Assembly (NCBI GenBank): GCA_019747875.1
Contig: JAIEQI010000205.1
Span: 1 to 38,985 of the forward strand
Reading direction: 5' to 3'
Length of the DNA: 38,985 nt
Origin: Candidatus Obscuribacterales bacterium
GTDB lineage: Bacteria; Cyanobacteriota; Vampirovibrionia; Obscuribacterales; Obscuribacteraceae
Positions 7,591 to 16,247 of the stretch are shown here, piece by piece; position 1 is the first letter of the stretch; each line of letters opens with the position of its first letter. A model generated the notes under the pieces. It saw nothing but the letters and a program-made list of their open reading frames with translations. It did not search any database and was not told the origin of the DNA. The translations under genes were made by a program, and so were the position numbers.

Positions 7591-8795
7591 TATCTAAATT
7601 CCGCATCCTCATCTTCAGTCGTTCCGCGATCGCGAGAAATCGAAAGAAGGATGCCAATCATGGCAAGAGTAATAACCAGCGATGTTCCGCCATAACTAAT
7701 AAGCGGTAAAGTTATGCCCGTAACCGGTAGAATACCGGTGCAAACCATTATGTTCACTACTGCTTGCAGCGAAATTTGGCTTGTGATGCCGATTGCCAGA
7801 AAGCGTCCAAACAAAGTTCTTGCTTGCAGAGCAATTTTGAAACCGTAGTAGGCAAACATGCCGAACAAACTCAGAACGACAAGACAACCTAGCAATCCAA
7901 ATTCTTCGGCAATGACCGCGAAGATAAAGTCAGCGTGCTGAACAGGCAAGTAATGCAACTTCTGCAATGAATGGCCGAAGCCCTGCCCCCAGAGTCCGCC
8001 GGATCCGATCGCCAGCTGGGCTTGAATGATGTTCCAGCCTTCTTGCTGTGGATGCAGATAGGGATTCAACCAGGTTTGAATACGAGCCATCTGGTACGGG
8101 GTCTTCTGAATGTGATGCCAGGCAAGTGCGCCTCCAACTCCCATCGCGCTGACAATCAGCAGTGTGTTCGTGCCACTGACATAAAGCATGGAAAGCAGGG
8201 TGCCTAAGATCATCATTGCCGTTCCCAGGTCCGGCTGTTTAACGACGATGGCAGCCATAATCATGACCACGGTGATTCGCGCAAAAACATGGCGATGCCA
8301 CCAGAAATATTTTGAGACGCCCGAGGCCATAAGCAAGATGGTCGCTACTTTAGCAAGTTCAGAAGGCTGAAACTGAATTGGACCAACTTGAATCCAACGT
8401 GTGGATCCCATCGTTGTGACGGACAGCTTGGAGAACATTGTCAGTCCCACAAGTGCCAGTGCAACAATCGCAACCGGCCAGGCAAATCGGCGCAGCTTCC
8501 GATAATCATATTTGCTCAGCGTGTACATCAAGAACAAGCCAATCGCGCAGGCGATTGCTTGCTTCCGCAAAAACGCGGTTGAATCCTGGAAGCTTTGCAA
8601 TGCCTCAGGAGCCGAAGCGCTGAAAACGGCCATCAACCCGAAACAACAGATGGACAGCACCAGCGTGATCATGCCGCGATCAGGCAGACCACGGAATTCC
8701 TGGCCGAGGGCAGCGTCCTGCTTCTTCCCCGAAGGGGAATTAGCGGGAGGCGGCCAATTTTTCGAGCTTGGTTCTGACAAGGTTTTTGAAGACAC
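7590..8795 (-). CDS. ftsW: Peptidoglycan polymerase/lipid II family protein FtsW (SEDS)
   Basis: Multi-pass SEDS-family membrane protein, the glycan-strand polymerase of the division machinery. About ten hydrophobic segments follow a polar N terminus. Diagnostic stretches are VFSASAPEA in the first span, RWIQVGPIQFQPSELAK in the central extracytoplasmic region, and LISYGGTSLV near the end. Its position between murD and murG supports FtsW rather than RodA. The frame is open back to 8870, but that would overlap murD by 131 bp. GTG at 8795 is preferred: it has GAGG nine nucleotides upstream and gives 401 residues. TTG at 8780 or ATG at 8672 cannot be excluded, although the latter would remove the Asp-Arg before the first span. 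Confidence 0.92.
   Translation of the reverse strand: MSSKTLSEPSSKNWPPPANSPSGKKQDAALGQEFRGLPDRGMITLVLSICCFGLMAVFSASAPEALQSFQDSTAFLRKQAIACAIGLFLMYTLSKYDYRKLRRFAWPVAIVALALVGLTMFSKLSVTTMGSTRWIQVGPIQFQPSELAKVATILLMASGVSKYFWWHRHVFARITVVMIMAAIVVKQPDLGTAMMILGTLLSMLYVSGTNTLLIVSAMGVGGALAWHHIQKTPYQMARIQTWLNPYLHPQQEGWNIIQAQLAIGSGGLWGQGFGHSLQKLHYLPVQHADFIFAVIAEEFGLLGCLVVLSLFGMFAYYGFKIALQARTLFGRFLAIGITSQISLQAVVNIMVCTGILPVTGITLPLISYGGTSLVITLAMIGILLSISRDRGTTEDEDAEFR
8725..8739 (-). other. Hairpin directly after the murD stop, inside ftsW
   Basis: On the minus strand TTCCCC-TTC-GGGGAA forms a perfect 6-bp stem with a very short loop, starting at the base next to the murD TAA. It lies within the N-terminal coding part of ftsW if ftsW starts at 8795. 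It could modulate coupling or mRNA stability between the two genes; no T-run follows, so it is not a terminator. Confidence 0.45.
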
Positions 8796-10116
8796 GTCCT
8801 CTATCCTCGAAGTCTTTGAACATATCGAAACTGGCACACGCCGGAGAAAGTACAACTGGACCTTTGCCAATTTGGGAAGCGGTATTTACTGCCTCTTCCA
8901 TTGATTGGCTAATATGAATGCTGTTGAAGCCAGCCGCTTTCAAAGCTTGCTGGAATCTTTCTTTTGCCTCCCCTATTAGAACAACATCGCTGGCATGCTC
9001 TTTTACGCAGTGAACGAGTTCATCCAGCGAAGTATGCTTATCTTTGCCACCGGCAATCAAAACAACCTTCTCGATTCCAAAAGCTTCCAGAGCCTTGATC
9101 GTGGAATTGGGGTTGGTAGCTTTCGAATCGTTGTAGTACTTGACGCCATTGATAGTGTCGACATATTCCAAACGGTGTTCTAAGCCTGGGAAGGACTTTA
9201 AGCCCTCGACAATTTTTTCAAACTCGATGTTGCATACAGCGGCAACAGCAACTGCAGCAAGTGCATTCTCAAGATTGTGTTTGCCGATGATTTTCAGATC
9301 GTCTTGATGACACAAAATGCGAGTGCGTCCATCGATCCTGTACGAAAGGAAACCATGCTGCATGAAGGCGCCCTGCAAAGCATGATCTAGCGAGGATTCA
9401 ACCGCGAAAGAGAAGATCTCCGATTCTGGTTGGAATTCTTTGACGATCGGATCGTCTTCATTGAGAATCGCGTATTGATTCGCCTGTTGCTGAGCAAAAA
9501 GTTTTTGCTTTGCCTCGGTGTAGTTTTGCAGATTGCCATGCCACTCGATATGATCTGGTGTCAGATTTGTCCAGACTGCGACTTTCGGTGCTAGCGTTTT
9601 AGTGTAGTGCAGCTGATAGGAGCTGATTTCGGCGACGAGATAATCCGGCATTTTCTCCAATTCGTCGAGAACCGGCACACCAAAGTTTCCACAAGCCGGA
9701 GCGCGCAATCCGGCTGTCGATAGAATGTGACTGACCAACGCCGTAGTAGTTGATTTGCCGTTTGTACCTGTGATTCCGATAATTGGAATTTTTGTTTCGC
9801 GTGCAGCTAATTCAACATCGCAAATGATCTCGATTTTGCGCTTTTCCAGTTCGCGAATCACATCGTTGCCTGGCGCAATGCCTGGGCTGACGACCACAAG
9901 TTCAGCAAAATCCAGAGCGGTCTGGCTGTGTCCGCCAACTTCTACTTCAACACCCAGTTCCTTCAGTTTTTGAATATCGGACTGGCGCGATTCATTAGGC
10001 TGCGAGCTTTCCGAAAGTAAAACGGAAGCACCGCGTTTCACCAAATATTCGGCTGCCGAAACGCCACTGCGTCCCAGACCCAGTACTAGAACTTTCTTAT
10101 TTTTCCAGTAAGTCAA
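8740..10116 (-). CDS. murD: UDP-N-acetylmuramoyl-L-alanine:D-glutamate ligase MurD
   Basis: ATP-dependent cytoplasmic ligase that adds D-Glu to UDP-MurNAc-L-Ala. Domains in order: N-terminal Rossmann-like UDP-binding domain (VLVLGLGRSG), central ATPase domain with GITGTNGKSTTT (loop at about 117-122), EISSYQL and NLTPDHIEWHG, and a C-terminal domain with YNDSKATNPNST and SPACASFDMF. The frame is open to ATG 10230, but that start lies at the edge of the upstream gene's terminator hairpin. TTG at 10116 has GGAG six bases upstream and gives a family-typical start, MTYWKNKKVLVLG, and 458 residues. The stop falls inside the ftsW frame, so murD, ftsW and murG are probably one transcript. Promoter not identified. 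Confidence 0.96.
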   Translation of the reverse strand: MTYWKNKKVLVLGLGRSGVSAAEYLVKRGASVLLSESSQPNESRQSDIQKLKELGVEVEVGGHSQTALDFAELVVVSPGIAPGNDVIRELEKRKIEIICDVELAARETKIPIIGITGTNGKSTTTALVSHILSTAGLRAPACGNFGVPVLDELEKMPDYLVAEISSYQLHYTKTLAPKVAVWTNLTPDHIEWHGNLQNYTEAKQKLFAQQQANQYAILNEDDPIVKEFQPESEIFSFAVESSLDHALQGAFMQHGFLSYRIDGRTRILCHQDDLKIIGKHNLENALAAVAVAAVCNIEFEKIVEGLKSFPGLEHRLEYVDTINGVKYYNDSKATNPNSTIKALEAFGIEKVVLIAGGKDKHTSLDELVHCVKEHASDVVLIGEAKERFQQALKAAGFNSIHISQSMEEAVNTASQIGKGPVVLSPACASFDMFKDFEDRGRVFKNLVRTKLEKLAASR

Positions 10117-10195
10117 ACTAGACTCCGAAAATACTGCCCCGCCCCATTCTAACAGTTGGCTTCCTGGCAGCGCAGCGATCTGAGAAAAGCTTGAC

Positions 10196-10223
10196 AAAAA
10201 GAGCCCCGAACGAGGCTCTTTTT
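10196..10223 (-). terminator. Rho-independent terminator, possibly bidirectional
   Basis: AAAAAGAGCC (10196-10205) pairs with GGCTCTTTTT (10214-10223) across an 8-nt loop. The stem ends in an A tract on one side and a T tract on the other, so it can work on both strands. It lies 46 bp after the stop of the TPR gene and upstream of the murD start. Confidence 0.88.
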
Positions 10224-10268
10224 GTATCACTTAGATATATTCCCGAACTTAAGTCGGAGATTGATGGC

Positions 10269-12131
10269 CTAGCCTTTTCTCGCTTTTTCTTCGAGCTTGA
10301 AGGCTTTCTCATCATCCTTCGCAATTCGCTTGTTCAATTTTTCGACTTCTTTCGGCGGCAGATCCGGTCTTAACGCCATATAAGCTTTGAGCTGGATTGA
10401 GGCTTCGCGGAAGTATTTTGCTTGCGCTGGTGAGGATTTTTCCAAAGCTTCAGCAACACCAATTCTTGCATCGTAGTTGCGAGGATTGTTGTAGATAGCT
10501 GAATGATATTTGTCAATCGCGCTGGAGAGCTGTTTGCGTTTTGCAAGATCGCTAGCCAGCGTCAGATCCTGACGGGCTCCTTCTCTTGCTTTTGCAACGA
10601 GATCAGAACCGCGTTTTGCGCGCTCTTCACCACCTGGGAAAGATGCGGCTTTCTTATATGCTGCATCTGCATTATCAAGATCGTGAATCATCAAAGCCAG
10701 GTCAGCAACTGCAAATGTTTGTTTTGCATCTGGAGCGCTGGCGATGATTTGGCTCATCATATCTTGCGATTCTCTGAACTTGTTTTGTGAAAGCAAGGCT
10801 TCTGCATAAGCCATTCTTTCGCCATCGGTTTTTGGAGTTCCGATAGTGCTGAGGTCGATTGTTTCTCCAGAAAGAGAGCGAATCTTGGCAGCAGCCAAAC
10901 GCAATTCCATGTTATTTGGATTGAGTTGAATCGCCTTGTCGATTTGACGTTTTGCAGCTTCAAAATCGTTAGAGACTAAGAAGGCACCACCTGATTCTTT
11001 CTGTGCTTTCAAGAAATAACCACGAGTCAATCCTTCGGCAGCTTGCGCATTACCTGGGTTTGTATTCATCACGGTTTCATATTCTTTGATTGCATCATCA
11101 AGCTTTTCGAGCTTCAAACTTTCATCACCGATGCGCATGTGCAAGTCCGGATTATCCGGCATGAGAGCGAGCGCTCCGCGCAACTTCGAAATCGCAATCT
11201 CTAGATCGCCTCTGCCTTCCAGCACGTCAGCAATATGGAGATAAGCCTCTGGATTTTCCGGCTTGATGCCGATAGATTTTTCGTATTCGGCGATTGCAGC
11301 GTTGGTGTTGCCTTGAGCTTGGTAGGCTTCGCCCATCGCTTGGTGCGTAGGCCAGCTATTTCGGTTCTGATACATGGCTGTATTCAGTTCTTTAATAGCG
11401 GCATCAACATTGCCCATTTTCAAATAAGTCTTGCCCAATCCGTAGTGGGCGGTAGAGTTGCCGGAATTGTACTGAATAGCTTGTTTGAAAGCGCCTTCAG
11501 CTTCACCGAGACTTTGCTGATCCAGTTTCAACATACCCAAACCGGCGTATGCTTCAGAATACTTGGGATCGCTCTTGATCGCTTCATTGTATTCGTTGAT
11601 TGCTTCGTCAAATCTCTTTTGTTCGCGCAGCGATTGAGCGAGCTGATAATGAGCTTCAGGAGAATAGGGATCTTTCTGCAAGGCCATACGGCACTCGTTT
11701 TCCGCTTGCTTCAACATTGAATCGCGCTGATTGCGAATAGTCATGTTGGATGAAGCAAGCCTGTTCATAAGAACAAGAGCCTTACCTGCGTGAGCAACCG
11801 AGTTGGTCGGATCCATCTGCAACGCTTTATCGAATTGTTCTTCGGCGGCATCTAGCTTGAATTGCTTGCCTAGCGCCATACCGTAACCAGCGATCGCAGC
11901 AGGATTTTTCGCGTCCTTGTTCATGACCTTCTTGTATGCATCTGCGGCATCGTTCCAATTTCCTTTGGACAAGAGATCATCGGCTTCCATCATGTCGCGA
12001 GAAACTTTGCCCTTTAGCTTCTGTTTTCCTCCCGCAAATCCAACTTCTGCTGAGGCAGGCTGGAAAACTCCGACGCCAACGCTTACGGCGGTGAGCACGG
12101 TTAGAAAAGCTGTTAATGCTCTTGATCTCAT
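10269..12131 (-). CDS. Exported TPR-repeat protein
   Basis: A 620-residue protein with an N-terminal signal peptide (basic MRSR, hydrophobic core, probable cut after PASA near residue 28) followed by tetratricopeptide repeats through most of its length. At least eight repeats show the 34-residue pattern with paired Ala/Gly and Pro spacing, for example EAYAGLGMLKLDQQSLGEAE and PEAHYQLAQSLREQKRFDEA. The last 70 residues are Lys/Glu-rich. No catalytic domain is seen. TPR arrays are protein-binding scaffolds; the location would be periplasmic or cell-surface. AGGAG five bases before ATG fixes the start. A strong terminator follows, which separates it from murD. A role in envelope assembly is suggested only by its neighbours. 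Confidence 0.88.
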   Translation of the reverse strand: MRSRALTAFLTVLTAVSVGVGVFQPASAEVGFAGGKQKLKGKVSRDMMEADDLLSKGNWNDAADAYKKVMNKDAKNPAAIAGYGMALGKQFKLDAAEEQFDKALQMDPTNSVAHAGKALVLMNRLASSNMTIRNQRDSMLKQAENECRMALQKDPYSPEAHYQLAQSLREQKRFDEAINEYNEAIKSDPKYSEAYAGLGMLKLDQQSLGEAEGAFKQAIQYNSGNSTAHYGLGKTYLKMGNVDAAIKELNTAMYQNRNSWPTHQAMGEAYQAQGNTNAAIAEYEKSIGIKPENPEAYLHIADVLEGRGDLEIAISKLRGALALMPDNPDLHMRIGDESLKLEKLDDAIKEYETVMNTNPGNAQAAEGLTRGYFLKAQKESGGAFLVSNDFEAAKRQIDKAIQLNPNNMELRLAAAKIRSLSGETIDLSTIGTPKTDGERMAYAEALLSQNKFRESQDMMSQIIASAPDAKQTFAVADLALMIHDLDNADAAYKKAASFPGGEERAKRGSDLVAKAREGARQDLTLASDLAKRKQLSSAIDKYHSAIYNNPRNYDARIGVAEALEKSSPAQAKYFREASIQLKAYMALRPDLPPKEVEKLNKRIAKDDEKAFKLEEKARKG

Positions 12132-12272
12132 AACGCTCCTTTAATATGTTTGAGGTGAGCCAAGTATGCAAATCGTATGGTCTTTATTTCCCGAAAGGGC
12201 AGATCTTGACCTTATTTTCATGAATGGCTTTACAGCCGTGGCTCGCCGAGCGTTGTATTTGAGGAATTGCAG

Positions 12273-12310
12273 CGATCCCGGGAGCGCCGGCATCCTGCCG
12301 GCTTCTAATT
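12273..12310 (-). repeat. REP-like palindromic element, GCCGGCA family, inverted copy
   Basis: The reverse complement matches the copy at 38821-38857 over about 37 bases with one difference inside the loop region (GCCGGCA-GGA-TGCCGGC here), including the flanking ATTAGAA. It lies between the divergently transcribed TPR and yebC genes. Confidence 0.85.
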
Positions 12311-12393
12311 AGCAGAAGATCGCAGAAAAGCTGAGAAGAGCGCCTTAGCCCTGAGAAACTCCCTGGTGCATAAACCTAAACGCTACCTTTTCA

Positions 12394-12425
12394 TTTTCAG
12401 CGAGCCAAAACTTGTTCTATATAAT
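12394..12425 (+). promoter_or_regulatory. Possible yebC promoter
   Basis: TATAAT at 12420-12425 matches the -10 consensus and lies about 40 bp before the yebC start. The best -35 candidate, TTTTCA (12394-12399), leaves a 20-bp spacer, or 18 bp if TATATA (12418-12423) is used, so only the -10 is convincing. Confidence 0.35.
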
Positions 12426-12465
12426 GATGCAACTCCTCCGCTCATTTCTTAAAGGAGATAAGTTC

Positions 12466-13224
12466 GTGTCTGGCCATTCCAAATGGGCAAATATCAAGCG
12501 CCAAAAAGCCGTTGTCGACGCAAAGAAAGGTGCCACTTACGCAAAAATGGCCCGCGAGATTATCGTTGCCGCCAGGCTAGGCGGAGGCGATCCAGCTGGT
12601 AATTTTCGCTTGCGTCACGCCATCGATAAAGCAAAAGCTGAAGGTGTTCCGAACGACAATATCCAACGAGCTATAGAAAAGGGCTCCGGTGGCGGCGGGG
12701 CCGACCAGATGGAAGAGCTCACCTACGAGGGGTACGGACCCGGGGGCGTGGCGATTATGGTGCAATGCGCCACAGACAATCGCAATCGCACAGCCGGTGA
12801 TATCCGAAGCTATTTCTCGAAATACGGCGGCAACATGGGAGAAACAGGTTGCGTCGGTTGGATGTTCAAGGAGCGTGGCGAGATAACAATTCCTCGTCCA
12901 CAAAAAATGTCCGACGACGATATCATGCTAGCGGCTCTTGATGCCGGTGCCGAAGATGTCGACACCGCCTCGGATGAGTATATAACTGTGATTTGCCAAC
13001 CGATGGATCTTGAAAAGGTACAAACCGGATTGGTGAAAGCTGGACTGACAGTAGATTCTGCCGATGCAATCATGGATCCGATTTCGACGGCGGAGATTCA
13101 AGATCGCGATGCCGCCAAACAATTGATCAAGCTTCTGGATGTCATCGAAAACCATGATGACGTGCAAAAAGTGTATGCCAATTTCGAGATGAATCCCGAT
13201 TGGATTGCTGAGTTTATGAATTAA
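12466..13224 (+). CDS. yebC: YebC/PmpR-family translation or transcription regulator
   Basis: Member of the widespread YebC/TACO1 family. Family members bind nucleic acid or ribosomes; recent work links some to translation of proline-rich stretches, and others act as regulators. The family signature opens the protein (SGHSKWANIKRQK), followed by GGGDPAGNFRLRHAIDKAK and a segment from GYGPGGVAI onward, typical of the three-domain fold. Length 252 residues is normal. GTG at 12466 is the start: AGGAG lies eight bases upstream and the product then begins exactly at the conserved SGHSKW. The longer frame from 12412 would begin upstream of the likely promoter. No ruvC, A or B gene is adjacent. Confidence 0.95.
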   Translation: MSGHSKWANIKRQKAVVDAKKGATYAKMAREIIVAARLGGGDPAGNFRLRHAIDKAKAEGVPNDNIQRAIEKGSGGGGADQMEELTYEGYGPGGVAIMVQCATDNRNRTAGDIRSYFSKYGGNMGETGCVGWMFKERGEITIPRPQKMSDDDIMLAALDAGAEDVDTASDEYITVICQPMDLEKVQTGLVKAGLTVDSADAIMDPISTAEIQDRDAAKQLIKLLDVIENHDDVQKVYANFEMNPDWIAEFMN

Positions 13225-13676
13225 GGCGGCCACTTTTTTCTCAAGATTATGCAAACTAAAGTTACAAGCCAAGTAGCGCATCTCTTGGCTTGTATGGTGT
13301 ATATGCAAATCGTAGAGCAGTAGGTATTTTCCAGAAATAAAGTGCTAGTCCGATGCAGATCCGCAATCGAATTTAGTAAGCAATTTAAGCAAAGTTTACA
13401 TCTATATACAAATCGGTTTTTGTCTCTCCTCTCGACTACCAACTTAAAAGCGCCTCATCAAAAGCCATCGCCGCTGAGCCTTCGATTAGAGATTCCTGAC
13501 AAGGCGCGATCAAATATCTATCGGTGTCAACGCGAAAGAGCTTAAGCGTCTCTAAGAGAGCCGCTTTGTGTGCGGGCTGCCGAAAAATTGGCGATGTCAG
13601 GATTTTTTTGACTCGACACAAAAGTTCCTGCTACCTTGTCGCCTGCTTCGAAGTTGCGAAAGCTAGCAACTAACTA
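13225..13676. other. Intergenic region with a 10-bp hairpin, no gene called
   Basis: This 452-bp gap is AT-richer than its surroundings. The best structure is ACAAGCCAAG (13264-13273) pairing with CTTGGCTTGT (13284-13293), a perfect 10-bp stem with a 10-nt loop. It lies 40 bp after yebC but lacks a following T-run. Short ORFs on the minus strand (13221-13442, 13436-13621) have no ribosome site or recognisable product. The far end should contain the rlpA-like gene's promoter, but no good match was seen. Confidence 0.5.
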
Positions 13677-14576
13677 ATGGATTTTTTCCGGATTCATAAG
13701 GCACTAGCAAGCACAACACTAGAAATGGGCACTGACATGAACACACAGATCAATAGACCTGAAGGCGCCGCAAGCAATTGCCTTAAGTTGCTGCGTGCTT
13801 TTGCGCTATCGGTCTCTATCGGAGTCTTCGTCAACGCTGGGGCACAGGCACGAGACCTGGCGCCAGAGGTTGTCTCCCGCGTATGGCTAGATAACGGACA
13901 GCAGATTGCGTCTGTTGAGCTGAACGGGGAAGAAATCGTTCGTTTCAAATCAGATGACAATGAAGACGACGATGCCGCCGAGGAAGCTGAAGACCTCGCC
14001 GTCAGATTGCAGGAACTTATTTCTGACAAGAAGTTTGATCCCAACACTATCGTTCCAATGCGAGATGATGATCGCTGCTCTATCAAAGGCGATGGCGACG
14101 TAATTCTTAGCTTCGACCCATATGCGGGTCAGGCAGACAATGACACCGAAGAGGATCAGAAACGCTTCTCCCGAGCCTTCGATATGGCGACACGGGTAGC
14201 AAACGCCTTGCGCACCGCATTTGGTGTCAGCCCGATAAACCTTGATATTGCAGAAAAGCCGATGTCCCGTCTTGAAATGCTCGGTAAGCAGTTTACCGGC
14301 GCCGCCTCCTGGTACGGCGGCAGATTCAACGGACGCCGCTGTTCTGATGGCTCGCGATTCAGCGAAGCTCGCCTCACCGCAGCGCACCGCAGCCTGCCAT
14401 TCGGCACAAAGGTACTTGTGAAGAATCGCAGAACGGGCGACACGGTTGTTGTAGAGGTCAACGATCGCGGACCGTTTATTGACGGGCGCGTAATTGACGT
14501 ATCGAAAGCAGCAGCAAAGCAACTGAATATGGTCAGCTCTGGAATCGCCTACGTAGAGTGCACGATTCTCCAGTAA
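13677..14576 (+). CDS. RlpA-like exported protein with double-psi beta-barrel domain
   Basis: The last 95 residues are an RlpA-type double-psi beta-barrel: TGAASWYGGRFNGRRCSDG, LTAAHRSLPFGTKVLVKN, VEVNDRGPFIDGRVIDVSKA. Some RlpA proteins are lytic transglycosylases acting on naked glycan strands at the septum. The N terminus has a signal peptide ending near AGAQA, with no lipobox Cys, so it is predicted soluble and exported rather than a lipoprotein. Between them is a region of about 140 residues with a strongly acidic stretch (DDNEDDDAAEEAED) not typical of RlpA. No SPOR domain is present. The start is uncertain: ATGs at 13677, 13725 and 13737 are in frame and none has a good ribosome site; 13737 gives the most normal signal peptide. 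Confidence 0.85.
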   Translation: MDFFRIHKALASTTLEMGTDMNTQINRPEGAASNCLKLLRAFALSVSIGVFVNAGAQARDLAPEVVSRVWLDNGQQIASVELNGEEIVRFKSDDNEDDDAAEEAEDLAVRLQELISDKKFDPNTIVPMRDDDRCSIKGDGDVILSFDPYAGQADNDTEEDQKRFSRAFDMATRVANALRTAFGVSPINLDIAEKPMSRLEMLGKQFTGAASWYGGRFNGRRCSDGSRFSEARLTAAHRSLPFGTKVLVKNRRTGDTVVVEVNDRGPFIDGRVIDVSKAAAKQLNMVSSGIAYVECTILQ

Positions 14577-14696
14577 TAATTCCGAACGAAGTTACCACCA
14601 ACGAAACCAAGAACGCTTCTCGCCACGGCAGAATTACAGCCTGGATTAGCAGCGCTTTACACTTTCACATTAGAAATCCTTATGCATACGAAACTC

Positions 14697-14705
14697 TGTT
14701 AAAAT
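14697..14705 (+). promoter_or_regulatory. Extended -10 element before gltX
   Basis: TGTTAAAAT fits the extended -10 pattern TGnTANAAT and lies about 34 bp before the gltX start codon. No good -35 is visible, which is common for extended -10 promoters. Confidence 0.35.
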
Positions 14706-14738
14706 GCCATCGGGTAGATATAGCGGGTTCACAGTCAC

Positions 14739-16193
14739 TTGACTTCAAAAGTTAGAGCGAGAATAGCGCCCAGTCCAACCGGGCACCTTCACCTCGGCAC
14801 TGCTCGTACGGCGCTGTATAACTTTCTCTTTGCACGAAAAGAGAAAGGCGACTTTATCTTGCGCCTTGAAGACACCGACCAGGTGCGCTCTGATGAGAAA
14901 TATACCGACGACATTCTTGATGGTTTGCGCTGGCTCGGAATGAACTGGGACGAAGGTCCGGACATCGGTGGTGCCTATGCCCCATACCGGCAAACCGAAA
15001 AAACTGACCATTACGAGCAAGTAGCTCACAAGCTCATCTCGGAAGGCAAAGCGTACTTTTGCTACGCCACACCGGAAGAACTGGAAGCCCTGCGCGAAGA
15101 GCAAAAAAATCGCAACGAATCACAGCGTTACGATAATCGCGGACGCCATTACTCCGCCGAAGAAGTAGACAAATACGTTAAAGAAGGGCGTATACCGGTC
15201 ATCCGATTCAAAGTCGAAGATGATCGCATCGTTAGCTGGCATGACGCCATCAAAGGTGATATCCAAATCCACACCGCTGATATCGGCGGCGATATGGTTA
15301 TCGTCAAATCGAGCGGCATCGCTATCTATAACTTTGCTGTCGTCGTCGATGATATCGACATGAAGATGACACACGTTATTCGCGGTGAAGATCACATCCA
15401 CAACACAGCGAAGCAGATTCTTATCTACGAAGCACTGGGAGTGCAACATCCCATTTTCGCGCACGTTCCACTGATTGTGGATACTGACCGAGCGAAACTC
15501 TCCAAGCGCAAACACGGTGAAGCGGTTCACATCCTGAAGTATCGAACTGATGGCTATATGCCGGAAGCGATGATGAACTACCTGGCGCAAATGAGCTGGA
15601 CGCCGCCTGGAGAGAAAGAAATCTTCAGCGTCGAAGAAGGCTGCGCAATGTTCGATCTGAGCAAGGTTAGCAAAAGCCATGCCATCTTCGACATCAAAAA
15701 GCTGAATTGGTTTAACGCTCACTACCTAAAGAGCCTGCCACTGTCTGTGGTGACCGACCGGGCGCTGCCATTCTTGAGCGATTACAACTTGAGCCAGTAT
15801 TCCCGTGAAAAGCTAGAAGCTATCGTCAGCCTGCTCCGCGACGGAATAGACACGCTCGGTGAGATCAAAAATGTTTCGGCATTTTTCTTTAACGAGAAGA
15901 TTGAGATACCCGACGAGCTCGGCAACGATCTGCTCAAGAAAGACAGCTCGCGTAAAGTACTGAGCAAAGTCAACGAAAGCCTGTCGCAGTTCCCCTGGGA
16001 TGATGCCAAAGGCTGCAAGGCCATTATCGATGGCATTGGCAAAGAACTTGGACTTAAGGGCAAAGATTTGTACTGGCCGGTTCGTGCAGCGCTTTGTGGA
16101 TGTACGTCGGGACCCGATCTCGGCGCAACTTTGTCGATCCTCGGAGAGGCCAGAGTGCGCAGCCGCATCGAGTCCCTGCTTCAACCCTGCTAA
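14739..16193 (+). CDS. gltX: Glutamyl-tRNA synthetase
   Basis: Class I aminoacyl-tRNA synthetase that charges tRNA-Glu with glutamate in the cytoplasm. The HIGH-like motif is in PSPTGHLHLGTART (about 11-24) and the KMSKS-like motif is KLSKR (253-257). The 484-residue length and C-terminal helical anticodon-binding domain are normal for a bacterial enzyme. It supplies Glu-tRNA for protein synthesis and also, in organisms with the C5 route, for the HemA encoded 17 kb downstream. The only start that preserves the family N terminus is TTG at 14739 (MTSKVRARIAPSPTG); its ribosome site is weak. Whether it also charges tRNA-Gln cannot be judged here. cysS follows after 54 bp with a hairpin between them. 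Confidence 0.96.
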   Translation: MTSKVRARIAPSPTGHLHLGTARTALYNFLFARKEKGDFILRLEDTDQVRSDEKYTDDILDGLRWLGMNWDEGPDIGGAYAPYRQTEKTDHYEQVAHKLISEGKAYFCYATPEELEALREEQKNRNESQRYDNRGRHYSAEEVDKYVKEGRIPVIRFKVEDDRIVSWHDAIKGDIQIHTADIGGDMVIVKSSGIAIYNFAVVVDDIDMKMTHVIRGEDHIHNTAKQILIYEALGVQHPIFAHVPLIVDTDRAKLSKRKHGEAVHILKYRTDGYMPEAMMNYLAQMSWTPPGEKEIFSVEEGCAMFDLSKVSKSHAIFDIKKLNWFNAHYLKSLPLSVVTDRALPFLSDYNLSQYSREKLEAIVSLLRDGIDTLGEIKNVSAFFFNEKIEIPDELGNDLLKKDSSRKVLSKVNESLSQFPWDDAKGCKAIIDGIGKELGLKGKDLYWPVRAALCGCTSGPDLGATLSILGEARVRSRIESLLQPC

Positions 16194-16209
16194 ATTTTCC
16201 AATTCTATA

Positions 16210-16228
16210 GGCGCTGTCGTGCAGCGCC
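16210..16228 (+). other. Intercistronic hairpin between gltX and cysS
   Basis: GGCGCTG (16210-16216) pairs perfectly with CAGCGCC (16222-16228) around the loop TCGTG. No T-run follows and the cysS ribosome site (TGGAGATAG) comes directly after, so it is more likely an mRNA processing or stability element, or a translation modulator, than a full terminator. Confidence 0.5.
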
Positions 16229-16247
16229 CACCCCTGGAGATAGAACA

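Noticed and set aside
13436..13621. Minus-strand ORF of 61 codons before the rlpA-like gene
   Set aside because: Starts with TTG without a ribosome site and overlaps a region expected to hold promoter sequence.
13540..13676. Cyclic di-AMP (ydaO) riboswitch before the rlpA-like gene
   Set aside because: That class often precedes such genes, and some phrases are faintly similar, but the conserved GGGGACCC and GGGGTGAATC cores are absent.
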